From Neomegalonema perideroedes DSM 15528 (GTDB lineage Bacteria > Pseudomonadota > Alphaproteobacteria > Rhodobacterales > Rhodobacteraceae), in the NCBI RefSeq assembly GCF_000374145.1, contig NZ_KB893662.1, positions 62,001 to 126,000 of the forward strand: 64,000 nucleotides of DNA, in the 5' to 3' direction. This document shows positions 43,275-52,345 of this stretch, piece by piece; the stretch's first letter is position 1; every line of letters starts with the position of its first letter. Below the pieces are notes generated by a model that was given only the letters and a program-made list of their open reading frames with translations, did not search any database and was not told where the DNA came from. A program made the translations under genes and the position numbers.

Positions 43275-44986
43275 TGTCTTACGCCCTTCCTCGCGCCTCC
43301 TACGCCCGGCTTTACGGCCCGACGATCGGCGACCGCGTCCGCCTCGCCGACACTGAGCTGATCATCGAGGTGGAGAAGGATCTCACCACCTATGGCGAGG
43401 AAGTGAAATTCGGCGGCGGCAAGGTCATCCGCGACGGCATGGGCCAGAGCCAGTTGTCGCGCCTCGAAGGCGCGGCGGATACGGTGATCGTCAACGCCCT
43501 GATCCTCGATCATTGGGGAATCGTCAAAGCCGACGTCGGGCTGAAGGACGGGCGCATCCTCGCCATAGGCAAGGCGGGGAATCCCGACGTGCAGTCGGGC
43601 GTGGACATCGTGATCGGCCCCGGCACCGAGATCATCGCCGGAGAGGGCCGCATCCTCACCGCCGGAAGCGTCGACGCCCATGTGCATTTCATCTGCCCGC
43701 AGCAGATCGACGAGGCTCTGGCCTCCGGCGTGACGACTCTGATCGGCGGCGGCACCGGCCCGGCCCATGGCACCCTCGCGACCACCTGCACGCCGGGGCC
43801 TTGGCATCTGGCGCGGATGATCCAGTCCTTCGACGCCTTTCCGATCAACCTCGGCCTCGCAGGCAAAGGCAACGCCTCGCGTCCGGCGGCTCTGGTGGAG
43901 ATGATCGAGGGCGGCGCCTGCGCGCTGAAGCTCCATGAGGATTGGGGCTCGACCCCCGCAGCCATAGATAATTGCCTCAGCACCGCCGACGCCCATGACG
44001 TCCAGGTCATGATCCACACCGACACGCTGAATGAAAGCGGCTTCGTCGAGGCGACTTTGGCGGCGATCAAGGGCCGCACCATCCACGCCTTCCACACAGA
44101 GGGCGCGGGAGGCGGCCATGCGCCGGACATCATCAAGATCTGCGGGGAATCCAACGTCCTCCCCTCCTCGACCAATCCGACGCGGCCCTATACGCGCAAT
44201 ACTCTGGCCGAACATCTCGACATGCTGATGGTCTGCCATCACCTCAGCCCGAGCATCCCTGAGGACGTGGCCTTCGCCGAAAGCCGCATCCGCAAGGAGA
44301 CCATCGCCGCCGAGGACATCCTGCATGACATCGGCGCCTTCTCGATCATCTCCTCGGATAGTCAGGCCATGGGCCGCGTCGGCGAGGTGCTGATCCGCAC
44401 TTGGCAGACGGCCCATAAGATGAAGACCCAGCGCGGGCCTCTGCCGGAGGATTCCAGCCGCAACGATAATTTCCGCGCCAAACGCTATATTGCGAAAACC
44501 ACCATCAATCCGGCCATAGCTCAGGGGATCTCCCATGAGGTGGGTTCGGTGGAGCCCGGCAAGCGGGCGGATCTGGTCTTGTGGAGTCCGGCCTTCTTCG
44601 GCGTGAAGCCCGAAATGGTGCTGGTGGGCGGAAGCATCGCCGTGGCGCCGATGGGCGATCCCAACGCCTCCATTCCGACGCCTCAGCCCATGCATTACCG
44701 CCCGATGTTCGGAAGCTTCGGAAGGGCCGCCGCCCTCTCCTCCCTGACCTTCGTGTCTCAGGCGGCGATGGATCTCGGCCTTCAGGAGAAGCTCGGCGTG
44801 GTCAAGCCCATGGCCGCCGTGCGGAGCACGCGGGGCGGGATCTCCAAGGCTTCGATGATCCACAACGCCGCCACGCCTCATGTGGAGGTCGATCCCGAAA
44901 CCTATGAAGTCCGCGCCGACGGCGAGCTGCTCACTTGCGAGCCCGCCGAAATCCTGCCGATGGCGCAACGCTATTTTCTGTTTTGA
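43274..44986 (+). CDS. ureC: Urease subunit alpha (catalytic)
   Basis: The 570-residue subunit contains all nickel-site residues. They are His136 and His138 (VDAHVHF), Lys219, which is carbamylated ([10 protein letters not shown]), His248 (MIHTD), His274 ([10 protein letters not shown]) and Asp362 (SSDSQAMGR). The flap Cys321-His322 is in MVCHHLSPS. The enzyme hydrolyses urea to ammonia and carbamate. Length is normal. A long open frame on the opposite strand is a codon-bias shadow. Downstream genes ureE-F-G supply maturation. Confidence 0.98.
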   Translation: MSYALPRASYARLYGPTIGDRVRLADTELIIEVEKDLTTYGEEVKFGGGKVIRDGMGQSQLSRLEGAADTVIVNALILDHWGIVKADVGLKDGRILAIGKAGNPDVQSGVDIVIGPGTEIIAGEGRILTAGSVDAHVHFICPQQIDEALASGVTTLIGGGTGPAHGTLATTCTPGPWHLARMIQSFDAFPINLGLAGKGNASRPAALVEMIEGGACALKLHEDWGSTPAAIDNCLSTADAHDVQVMIHTDTLNESGFVEATLAAIKGRTIHAFHTEGAGGGHAPDIIKICGESNVLPSSTNPTRPYTRNTLAEHLDMLMVCHHLSPSIPEDVAFAESRIRKETIAAEDILHDIGAFSIISSDSQAMGRVGEVLIRTWQTAHKMKTQRGPLPEDSSRNDNFRAKRYIAKTTINPAIAQGISHEVGSVEPGKRADLVLWSPAFFGVKPEMVLVGGSIAVAPMGDPNASIPTPQPMHYRPMFGSFGRAAALSSLTFVSQAAMDLGLQEKLGVVKPMAAVRSTRGGISKASMIHNAATPHVEVDPETYEVRADGELLTCEPAEILPMAQRYFLF

Positions 44987-44999
44987 AGGTTGGCCGATC

Positions 45000-45485
45000 A
45001 TGACTCTCGCCGCTCCTTTCGCCCTTTCGCCGCCTCGGGCCACGGGGCTTTTGCGCGCCGCCGAGGTTTTGGGCGAGGCGCCGGGCCGTCTGGAAGGCGA
45101 TCTGGTCCTCTCCCATGAGGAGCGCCATTTGCGCCGCCGCCTGCTGCGGCTCTCCGACGGGACGGAGGTTCTGGCGGATCTCCCCGAGCCCGCGCGGCTG
45201 GAGGAGGGCGACCGCCTCCTGCTGGAGGACGGGCGCCGGGTTCGGGTGCGGGCGGCCTCTGAACTGCTTTATGTCGTGACGGCGGGGCGGGGGGCCCCGT
45301 TGACCGAATTGGCGTGGCATTTGGGCAATCGCCATTTCGCGGCGCAGATCGAGGCCAAGCGCCTCGTCATTCCGCGCGATCCGGTGATCAAGGCCATGCT
45401 TGAGGGCCTTGGCGCGCAGGTTGCTCCGGCGGTCGAGCCCTTTCGTCCGGTGCAAGGCGCCTATCATGGCCATGCGCATGGATGA
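45000..45485 (+). CDS. ureE: Urease accessory protein UreE
   Basis: The 161-residue metallochaperone has an N-terminal domain (LEGDLVLSHEERHLRRRLLR) and a C-terminal metal-binding domain with AWHLGNRHFAAQIEAKRLV, including the conserved His. It ends with a short His tail (YHGHAHG) in place of the long His-rich tail of some species. It passes nickel to UreG. The start at 45000 follows ureC by 13 nt; an open frame extends back into ureC and is discarded. Its 3' end overlaps ureF. Confidence 0.93.
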   Translation: MTLAAPFALSPPRATGLLRAAEVLGEAPGRLEGDLVLSHEERHLRRRLLRLSDGTEVLADLPEPARLEEGDRLLLEDGRRVRVRAASELLYVVTAGRGAPLTELAWHLGNRHFAAQIEAKRLVIPRDPVIKAMLEGLGAQVAPAVEPFRPVQGAYHGHAHG

Positions 45486-46182
45486 TCTCGGCGCCGGAGG
45501 GGGGGGCGGCCTCGCGCGGGAGAGGGTCGGCGGCGCGGAGCTTCTGCGTCTGCTGACCTGGCTTTCGCCGAGCTTTCCCGTCGGCGCCTTCGCCTATAGC
45601 CACGGGCTGGAGCAGGCGATTCACGAGGGCCTCATCCATGACCGCGAGTCCCTGCGGCTCTGGTTGGAGGATCTGATCTCCCTCGGCTCGGGCTGGAACG
45701 ACGCGGTTTTGCTGGCGGAAGCTTGGCGCGCCGCCCGCGTCAAGGATTCCGCCGCTCTGCGCGATCTCGCCGAACTCGCCGAGGCTCTGGCGGGCGGCCG
45801 CGAACGCCATATGGAGACCATGCTCCAAGGCGAGGCCTTTTTGCGCGCCGCCGCCCCATGGACGGGCGTCGCGGAGCCTGCCCCTCTGGCCTATCCTCTG
45901 GCTTTGGGCGAGACGGCGGCGCGGGCGGGCCTGCCTCTGGAGGCGGTTCTGACCGCCTATCTGCACGGCTTCGCGGCCAATCTCCTGCAAGGCGCGGTGC
46001 GGCTGATTCCACTCGGGCAAAGCGACGCCTTGGCGATCCTCGCCGCTCTGGAGGCGCCTTTGCTGGCGGCCTCGGCGCGCGCCCTTCGCTCCAGCCTTGA
46101 GGATCTCGGCTCCTCGACCTTCCTCTCCGATCTCATAGCCCTGCGCCATGAGACGCTCTATTCGCGGGTGTTTCGCTCATGA
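45478..46182 (+). CDS. ureF: Urease accessory protein UreF
   Basis: The roughly 234-residue protein has [32 protein letters not shown] and [20 protein letters not shown], the hallmarks of UreF, which regulates the UreG GTPase during nickel insertion. Three in-frame ATGs (45466, 45472, 45478) lie at the end of ureE. I give the last one, which leaves an 8-nt overlap, but the others cannot be excluded. A Gly run follows the start. The stop forms ATGA with ureG. Confidence 0.92.
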   Translation: MDDLGAGGGGGLARERVGGAELLRLLTWLSPSFPVGAFAYSHGLEQAIHEGLIHDRESLRLWLEDLISLGSGWNDAVLLAEAWRAARVKDSAALRDLAELAEALAGGRERHMETMLQGEAFLRAAAPWTGVAEPAPLAYPLALGETAARAGLPLEAVLTAYLHGFAANLLQGAVRLIPLGQSDALAILAALEAPLLAASARALRSSLEDLGSSTFLSDLIALRHETLYSRVFRS

Positions 46183-46817
46183 CTTCCTCCCACGGCCCTT
46201 TGCGCGTCGGAATCGGCGGCCCGGTCGGCGCCGGCAAGACCACCCTCACGGAGATGCTCTGCAAGGCCATGCGCGACGATTATTCCGTGGCGGTGGTCAC
46301 CAACGACATCTTCACGAAAGAGGACGCCCTGATCCTCAATCGCGCGCAGGCCCTGCCGGAGGAGCGCATCCTCGGCGTGGAGACCGGCGGCTGCCCCCAT
46401 ACGGCCATCCGCGAGGACGCTTCGATCAACCTCGCCGCCATCGCCGAGATGCGCCGCCGCTTCCCCGATCTGGACGTGATCTTCATCGAATCCGGGGGCG
46501 ATAATCTCGCGGCGACCTTCTCGCCGGATCTCGCCGACATCACGCTCTACGTCGTCGACGTGGCGGGGGGCGAGAAGATCCCGCGCAAGGGCGGCCCGGG
46601 GATCACGCGGTCGGATTTGCTGATTGTCAATAAGACGGATCTGGCGCCCTATGTGGGGGCGGATCTCGACGTGATGCGCCGGGACGCCGCGGCTCAGCGG
46701 GGGGAGCGGCCTTTCGTCTTCACCGACATGCGCCGCCGGATCGGCCTCGGCGAGATCGTCGCTTTTCTGGAGCGCGCCGGAGGTCTGCGCCGCCGCGCCG
46801 CCGAGGCTTCGGCCTGA
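46179..46817 (+). CDS. ureG: Urease accessory GTPase UreG
   Basis: The 212-residue GTPase has a P-loop GPVGAGKTT at residues 14-22, [28 protein letters not shown] with the Cys-Pro-His nickel site, [19 protein letters not shown], and [13 protein letters not shown] as the guanine-recognition NKxD. It couples GTP hydrolysis to nickel delivery. It overlaps ureF by ATGA and ends the accessory set; 93 nt later a urate-type permease starts. Confidence 0.96.
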   Translation: MTSSHGPLRVGIGGPVGAGKTTLTEMLCKAMRDDYSVAVVTNDIFTKEDALILNRAQALPEERILGVETGGCPHTAIREDASINLAAIAEMRRRFPDLDVIFIESGGDNLAATFSPDLADITLYVVDVAGGEKIPRKGGPGITRSDLLIVNKTDLAPYVGADLDVMRRDAAAQRGERPFVFTDMRRRIGLGEIVAFLERAGGLRRRAAEASA

Positions 46818-46910
46818 AAATCCCGCCGGGGCGGTCCTCGTCCTGCTCGTCCTCTGAAAGGAGCCCTTTCGCGAATTCTCATCGTCATATCCTGAATCAG
46901 GAGCGCGCCC

Positions 46911-48320
46911 ATGCCCTCGAGTCCATCCTCCGCCGTCCATCCCGTAGACGAACGCCTTCCCCTCGCGAGGCTCGCGCCTCTGGCCTTGCAGCATGTTCTG
47001 GTGATGTATGCGGGCGCGGTGGCCGTGCCCCTGATCGTGGGGCGGGCGCTGAATCTCTCGCCTGAGGATGTGGCCTTCCTCATCAGCGCCGATCTCTTCG
47101 CCTGCGGAATCGCGACGCTGATTCAGAGCTGGGGGATTCCCGGCGTCGGCGTTCGGCTTCCGGTGATGATGGGCGTGACCTTCGCTTCGCTTGGGCCGAT
47201 GCTCTCCATGGCGACCGCGCCGGAGGTGGGGATTCTGGGGATTTTCGGCTCGGTGATCGCGGCGGGAATCTTCGGGACTCTGGTCGCGCCTTTCGTCTCG
47301 CGGCTTTTGCCGCTTTTCCCGCCGGTGGTGACGGGCACGATCATCCTCGTGATCGGCATTTCGCTGATGCGGGTGGGCGTGAACTGGGCGGGCGGCGGCC
47401 AGCCGAGCTTTCCGCGCATGGTCGAAGGCGTGAGCGTGCAATTCCCGAATCCGAATTACGGCCAGCTTTCGGGCCTCGCCATAGCCGCCTTCGTGCTGCT
47501 GACGATCCTCGCCTTGCTGAAATGGACGGACGGCTTCCTGCGCAATGTGGCGGTTCTGCTGGGGATCGTGGCGGGCTGCCTGCTGGCGGCCTTCATGGGG
47601 ATCATGCATTTCGACAAGGTGGGCGCGGCTCCGTGGTTCGGGCTGGTGCTGCCTTTCCATTTCGGAACGCCGCAATTTCATCTCGTGCCCATCGTCACCA
47701 TGTGCGTGGTGATGATCGTGGTGATGATCGAGTCCTTGGGCATGTTTCTCGCCATCGGCGAGATCACGGAGCGCAGGCTCTCCCGCGACGACCTGACCAA
47801 GGGCCTGCGCGCCGACGGCGTCGGCACTTTGATCGGCGGGATCTTCAACACCTTCCCTTACACCTCCTTTTCGCAGAACGTCGGGCTGGTGGGCGTGACG
47901 GGGGTGCGTTCGCGCTGGGTGACGGTGGCGGGCGGCGTGATCCTCGTGGCGCTGGGGCTTTTGCCGAAGATGGCGGCTTTGGCGGAATCGGTGCCGCAGG
48001 TGGTCTTGGGCGGCGCGGGGATCGTGATGTTCGGCATGGTGGCGGCGACGGGAATCCGCATTCTCTCCAGCGTGGATTTCCGCACCAACGCCAATAATCT
48101 CTTCATCGTGGCGATTGCGGTGGGCTTCGGCATGATCCCGCTGGTGGCGCCGACTCTCTTCAAGAACATGCCCCATGACTTGCACCCTTTGCTGGAGTCT
48201 GGAATTCTGCTGGCGGCCATCGTGGCGGTTTTGCTGAACGTCTTCTTCAACGGCGTCCAGAGCGCCGAGCAGGCGCGCGCCGAAGCCGCCTCCGCGGCGG
48301 CGGCGGCCGAACACGTCTGA
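46911..48320 (+). CDS. NCS2 family uracil-xanthine/urate permease
   Basis: The 469-residue membrane protein starts with PLALQHVLVMYAGAVAVPLI and has GVRLPVMMGVTFASLGPM. It continues with VVMIVVMIESLGMFLAIGEI and GVGTLIGGIFNTFPYTSFSQ, whose wording matches the xanthine/urate branch (UacT, PucJ, PucK) of NCS2 rather than UraA. About 12-14 helices are visible. It takes up purines by proton symport. AGGAG precedes the ATG by 8 nt. The next two genes degrade urate, so urate or xanthine is the likely substrate. Confidence 0.9.
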   Translation: MPSSPSSAVHPVDERLPLARLAPLALQHVLVMYAGAVAVPLIVGRALNLSPEDVAFLISADLFACGIATLIQSWGIPGVGVRLPVMMGVTFASLGPMLSMATAPEVGILGIFGSVIAAGIFGTLVAPFVSRLLPLFPPVVTGTIILVIGISLMRVGVNWAGGGQPSFPRMVEGVSVQFPNPNYGQLSGLAIAAFVLLTILALLKWTDGFLRNVAVLLGIVAGCLLAAFMGIMHFDKVGAAPWFGLVLPFHFGTPQFHLVPIVTMCVVMIVVMIESLGMFLAIGEITERRLSRDDLTKGLRADGVGTLIGGIFNTFPYTSFSQNVGLVGVTGVRSRWVTVAGGVILVALGLLPKMAALAESVPQVVLGGAGIVMFGMVAATGIRILSSVDFRTNANNLFIVAIAVGFGMIPLVAPTLFKNMPHDLHPLLESGILLAAIVAVLLNVFFNGVQSAEQARAEAASAAAAAEHV

Positions 48321-48343
48321 GCTTTCAAGAGGGGGAGAAGAAC

Positions 48344-49183
48344 ATGCCTTTGATCAGCAACGTCTACGGCAAGGGCCGCGTGCGCGTGCTGCGCCTGTTC
48401 AAGGACGGCGACCGGCAGGAGGTCCGCGAGCTCACGGTTCAGCCCATGCTGACCGGCGATTTCTCCGCCGCCTTCACCGACGCCGATAATTCGAAGGTGG
48501 TCTCGACGGACACCGTCAAGAACGTGGTCAACATCGTGGCCCGCGAGTCGCTGAACCTCGGCAACGAGGAATTCGCCCTCGCGGTGGCGCGGCGCTTCCT
48601 CGACAAATATCCGCAGGTCGAGACGGCGACCGTCACGGCCTATGAGACGAAATGGCTGCGCCATGAGGTCGGCGGCAAGCCGCATCCGCACAGCTTCACG
48701 CTCGACGGCAACGGACGCCCCTTCGCCGAGGCCAAAGCCGCCCGCGACGGATCCTCCTCCGTGACCTCCGGCGTGAGCGACTACACCTTCATGAAATCCA
48801 CGCAATCAGGCTGGTCGGGCTATACGAAGGATCCCTACACCACCATCAAAGAGACCGACGACCGCATTTGCGCCACCGCCATGGAGGCCCGCTGGACCTG
48901 GCGCAAGACGCCCGCCAGCTATGAGGCGGCCAACGCCAGGATCCTCGAAGCCATGCTGGAGGTCTTCGCGACCACCTATAGCGCCAGCGTTCAGGACAGC
49001 CTTTATCGCATGAGCGAGGCGGCTTTGGCGGCGGTCCCCGAGCTTGAGCAGGTTTCGGCGGCCTGCCCGAACAAGCATTATCTCCTCGTGAATCTGGCGC
49101 CTTTCGATCTGGACAACCCGAACGCCGTCTTCACGCCCACCGACGAGCCGCATGGCCAGATCGAATGCGTCGTCGGACGCTGA
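48344..49183 (+). CDS. Urate oxidase (cofactor-free uricase)
   Basis: The 279-residue enzyme has YGKGRVRVLRLFKDGDRQEV, TDADNSKVVSTDTVKNVVNI with the active-site Thr, HSFTLDGNGRP, and the C-terminal NPNAVFTPTDEPHGQIECVV near-signature of uricases. It oxidises urate to 5-hydroxyisourate (HIU) and hydrogen peroxide, with no metal or cofactor. Length is near normal for single-domain bacterial uricases. It follows the permease by 23 nt after GGGGGAG, and is followed by the enzyme that consumes its product. No catalase is encoded beside it. Confidence 0.94.
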   Translation: MPLISNVYGKGRVRVLRLFKDGDRQEVRELTVQPMLTGDFSAAFTDADNSKVVSTDTVKNVVNIVARESLNLGNEEFALAVARRFLDKYPQVETATVTAYETKWLRHEVGGKPHPHSFTLDGNGRPFAEAKAARDGSSSVTSGVSDYTFMKSTQSGWSGYTKDPYTTIKETDDRICATAMEARWTWRKTPASYEAANARILEAMLEVFATTYSASVQDSLYRMSEAALAAVPELEQVSAACPNKHYLLVNLAPFDLDNPNAVFTPTDEPHGQIECVVGR

Positions 49184-49196
49184 GCAGGAGAGCCCC

Positions 49197-50087
49197 ATGA
49201 CCGCCGCGCCCGTTTCTCTGGAGAGGCTGAATCAAGCCTCCCTCGCGGAATTCGTTTCGGTTCTCGGAGCGATTTTCGAGCATGCGCCTTGGGCCGCCGA
49301 GGCCGCCGCCGCGCAAAGGCCCTTCGCCACGGTGGCGGATCTGCATGCGGCCATGCTGGCCGCCGTGGAGGCCCGTCCTCAGGCGGAGCGAATCGCTTTT
49401 CTGCGGGGACATCCGGATTTGGCGGGCAAGGCGGCGCGGGCGGGCGAGATGGCGCCCGCCTCCGTCTCCGAACAGGCGGGCTTGGGTCTGGATCGGCTCT
49501 CGGATGCGGAATACGACCGCTTCCAGAGCCTCAACGCCGCCTACGCCGGGAAATTCGGCTTTCCCTTCATCGTCTGCGTCCGGCGCCAGACCCGCGACGC
49601 CATTCTGGATTCCTACGCCCCCCGCCTCGCCAACGACGCGGAGGCCGAACTCTCCCGCGCCATGGCGGAGATCGGCCATATCACGCGCCTGCGGCTGGTC
49701 GAGGCGGTGGAGGGGCCGGGCGCCCCCAAGACCGCCGGACGGCTCTCGACCCATGTGCTGGACACGGCTCATGGCGCTCCGGCGGCGGGCGTGCGGATCG
49801 AGCTCTTCGAGCGGGGCGCCAGCGCGGCTGCGAAGCTTCTGGAGGCCGTCACCAACGCCGACGGCCGCACCGACGCGCCTTTGATCTCGGGGCGCCCCCT
49901 GCGGGCGGGACGCTATGAGCTGGTCTTCCATGTCGGAGATTATTTCCGCGCCAAAGGGCTCGCCTTGCCGGAGTTCCCCTTCATGGACGTGGTGTCGATC
50001 CGCTTCGGGATCAGCGAGCCCGAAGGGCATTATCATGTGCCGCTTGTGGCGACGCCCTGGAGTTCGGCCACCTATCGCGGAAGCTGA
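49197..50087 (+). CDS. Bifunctional OHCU decarboxylase / 5-hydroxyisourate hydrolase
   Basis: The 296-residue protein is a fusion. Residues about 1-165 are the all-helical 2-oxo-4-hydroxy-4-carboxy-5-ureidoimidazoline decarboxylase (LNQASLAEFVSVLGAIFEHA, FPFIVCVRRQTRDAIL). Residues about 183-296 are the transthyretin-like HIU hydrolase (LSTHVLDTAHGAPAAGVRI, TNADGRTDAPL, YHVPLVATPWSSATYRGS with the diagnostic YRGS end). Together they convert HIU to S-allantoin, like plant allantoin synthase. Coupling the two steps avoids racemic allantoin. It follows uricase by 13 nt, so transport, oxidation and ring opening share one operon. No allantoinase lies in the window. Confidence 0.93.
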   Translation: MTAAPVSLERLNQASLAEFVSVLGAIFEHAPWAAEAAAAQRPFATVADLHAAMLAAVEARPQAERIAFLRGHPDLAGKAARAGEMAPASVSEQAGLGLDRLSDAEYDRFQSLNAAYAGKFGFPFIVCVRRQTRDAILDSYAPRLANDAEAELSRAMAEIGHITRLRLVEAVEGPGAPKTAGRLSTHVLDTAHGAPAAGVRIELFERGASAAAKLLEAVTNADGRTDAPLISGRPLRAGRYELVFHVGDYFRAKGLALPEFPFMDVVSIRFGISEPEGHYHVPLVATPWSSATYRGS

Positions 50088-50276
50088 ACGCCTGCTCTCT
50101 CTGCTCGCCCGTCGCGGGTTCGTCCGACGGCGGAGAAAAGAGAATGACCTGAATCCTCAAGGATTATTCGGCGGCCATGTCGAGTTGATGACAGTCGCTT
50201 CACAAGGCCGAGACGCTCTTTCCTCCTTCCTGAGAATCTTATATGGGTTGCTCTGTTGAGGCGTAGGAAGGTCGAC

Positions 50277-51401
50277 ATGACGAAAAAAGCTTTGATTACG
50301 GGCGTCACCGGGCAGGATGGATCCTATCTGGCGGAGTTTTTGCTGGAGAAGGGCTATGAAGTCCACGGCATCAAGCGCCGCTCCTCCACCTTCAACACGC
50401 AGCGCGTCGATCATATTTTTCAGGATCTGCATAAGGAGGGCGGTCCGCAATTCCGCCTCCATTACGGCGACCTGACCGACAGCTCCAACCTCACGCGCAT
50501 TCTGGAGGAGGTGCGCCCGGACGAGGTCTACAACCTCGGCGCCCAGAGCCACGTCGCCGTGAGCTTCGAGGCCCCCGAATACACCGCCGACGTGGACGCC
50601 ATCGGCGCGCTCCGTCTGCTGGAGGCGATCCGCTTCCTTGGTCTGGAGAAGAAGACCCGCTTTTATCAGGCTTCGACCTCGGAGCTTTACGGCCTCGTGC
50701 AGGAGATTCCCCAGCGCGAGACCACGCCCTTCTATCCCCGCAGCCCCTATGCGGTGGCCAAGCTCTACGCCTATTGGATTACGGTGAACTACCGCGAATC
50801 CTACGGCCTCTACGCCTGCAACGGCGTGCTCTTCAACCATGAGAGCCCCCGCCGCGGCGAGACCTTCGTGACCCGCAAGATCACGCGCGGCCTCAGCAAC
50901 ATAGCGCAGGGTCTGGAATCGACGCTCTATATGGGCAATCTCGATTCCCTGCGCGACTGGGGCCACGCCAAAGATTACGTCCGCATGCAGTGGATGATGC
51001 TCCAGCAGGATAATCCTGAGGATTTCGTCATCGCGACGGGCGTTCAGCATTCGGTGCGCGACTTCATCCGCTGGACCGCCGAGGAACTGGGCGTGACGCT
51101 CCGGTTCGAAGGCGAGGGCGTCGAGGAGATCGCGGTGGTCGACTCCGTGACCGGCGACAAGGCTCCGGCGATCAAGGCGGGACAAGTCGTCGTGCGGATC
51201 GATCCGCGCTATTTCCGCCCGGCCGAGGTCGAGACTCTGCTCGGCGACCCCACCCGCGCGAAGGAGAAGCTCGGCTGGGTTCCCCAGATCACCGCGCGCG
51301 AGATGTGCGCTGAAATGGTGGCCTCCGATCTGGAGAACGCCAAGCGTCACGCCTTCCTGCGCAGCCATGGGCATGACGCGCCCCTCGCCAGCGAGAATTG
51401 A
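50277..51401 (+). CDS. gmd: GDP-mannose 4,6-dehydratase
   Basis: The 374-residue SDR has [20 protein letters not shown] at the NADP site. The catalytic set is Thr134-Glu136 (ASTSELYG) with Tyr158 and Lys162 ([11 protein letters not shown]). [19 protein letters not shown] contributes to GDP-mannose and NADP binding. It makes GDP-4-keto-6-deoxy-D-mannose, the branch point to fucose, rhamnose, perosamine and colitose. The ATG at 50277 follows AGGAAGG; an in-frame TTG 21 nt earlier is less likely. It opens a five-gene operon in which the next genes indicate colitose. Confidence 0.95.
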   Translation: MTKKALITGVTGQDGSYLAEFLLEKGYEVHGIKRRSSTFNTQRVDHIFQDLHKEGGPQFRLHYGDLTDSSNLTRILEEVRPDEVYNLGAQSHVAVSFEAPEYTADVDAIGALRLLEAIRFLGLEKKTRFYQASTSELYGLVQEIPQRETTPFYPRSPYAVAKLYAYWITVNYRESYGLYACNGVLFNHESPRRGETFVTRKITRGLSNIAQGLESTLYMGNLDSLRDWGHAKDYVRMQWMMLQQDNPEDFVIATGVQHSVRDFIRWTAEELGVTLRFEGEGVEEIAVVDSVTGDKAPAIKAGQVVVRIDPRYFRPAEVETLLGDPTRAKEKLGWVPQITAREMCAEMVASDLENAKRHAFLRSHGHDAPLASEN

Positions 51402-51409
51402 GGTGCCGC

Positions 51410-52345
51410 ATGTCCACAAGAGGCAAGCTGCTCATCACCGGCGGACGGGGCATGGTGGGGCTCAATCTTCAGGAGCATCCCCGCGCTGCGGAATGGGAGA
51501 TTCTCGCGCCGGGCCGCGCCGAGCTGGATCTGCGCGACGCCCGCGCCGTCGAGGCTTGGTTCGCCGAGGTCAAGCCTGACGCGGTGATCCACGCCGCCGG
51601 GCGGGTCGGAGGGATTCAGGCGAACATCGCCCATCCCGTCGCCTTCCTCGAAGAAAACCTGACCATTGGGCGCAACGTCGTCATGGGCGCCTGGAAGGGC
51701 GGGGTGCGGAATTTCCTCAACCTCGCCTCGACCTGCATGTATCCGGCGCAGGCGGAGAATCCCCTCAAGGAGGAGATGATCCTCGAAGGGGCGCTCGAGC
51801 CCACCAACGAGGGCTATGCTCTGGCCAAGATCGCGACCATGCGGCTTTGCCAGTATATCCGCCGCGAGGATCCGCAGGCGCAATATAAGACCTTGATTCC
51901 CTGCAATCTCTATGGGCGTCATGATAAATTCGACCCGGCCCATTCCCATCTCGTCCCGGCGGTGATCCATAAGGTGCATATGGCCAAGCTGCGGGGCGAG
52001 GAGGAAGTCGAGATCTGGGGCGACGGGACCGCGCGCCGTGAATTCCTCTACGCCGGCGACCTCGCCGACGCCGCTTTGCGGGCCGTCGCGGAGATCGACT
52101 CCATCCCCGATCTGATGAACGTCGGTTTGGGCGAAGATCACAGCATCAATGATTATTACGCGCGCGTCGCCGAAGTGGCGGGATGGAAGGGACGCTTCGT
52201 CCACGACCTGTCCAAGCCGGTGGGCATGAAGCGCAAGCTCGCCTCCTCCGCCCGTCAGGAGGCTTGGGAATGGCGGCCGCCCTCCACCTTGGCGGAAGGC
52301 CTTGCGAAGACCTATTCCTTCTATTTGGAAAGAACCTCGACATGA
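51410..52345 (+). CDS. colC: GDP-L-colitose synthase / GDP-L-fucose synthase family protein
   Basis: The 311-residue SDR has LITGGRGMVGLNLQEH, AGRVGGIQANIAHPVAFLEE, Ser107 and Cys109 in LASTCMYP, Tyr136 and Lys140 in NEGYALAK, and His180 in HSHLVPAVIHKVH. All are aligned with GDP-fucose synthase (Fcl) except a Lys at the position of Fcl Arg187. Fcl and ColC share this fold and both carry out C5 epimerisation and C4 reduction. Because the next gene is a clear ColD, I assign ColC, which acts on GDP-4-keto-3,6-dideoxymannose. It starts 8 nt after gmd and overlaps colD by ATGA. Confidence 0.75.
   Translation: MSTRGKLLITGGRGMVGLNLQEHPRAAEWEILAPGRAELDLRDARAVEAWFAEVKPDAVIHAAGRVGGIQANIAHPVAFLEENLTIGRNVVMGAWKGGVRNFLNLASTCMYPAQAENPLKEEMILEGALEPTNEGYALAKIATMRLCQYIRREDPQAQYKTLIPCNLYGRHDKFDPAHSHLVPAVIHKVHMAKLRGEEEVEIWGDGTARREFLYAGDLADAALRAVAEIDSIPDLMNVGLGEDHSINDYYARVAEVAGWKGRFVHDLSKPVGMKRKLASSARQEAWEWRPPSTLAEGLAKTYSFYLERTST

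Noticed and set aside
43247-45043. A 598-codon open frame antisense to ureC
   Set aside because: The opposite strand is unmistakably urease alpha; the antisense product has no family features.
51410-52345. Plain GDP-L-fucose synthase assignment
   Set aside because: All Fcl catalytic residues are present, so it cannot be excluded from this gene alone, but the adjoining colD makes the colitose role more likely.
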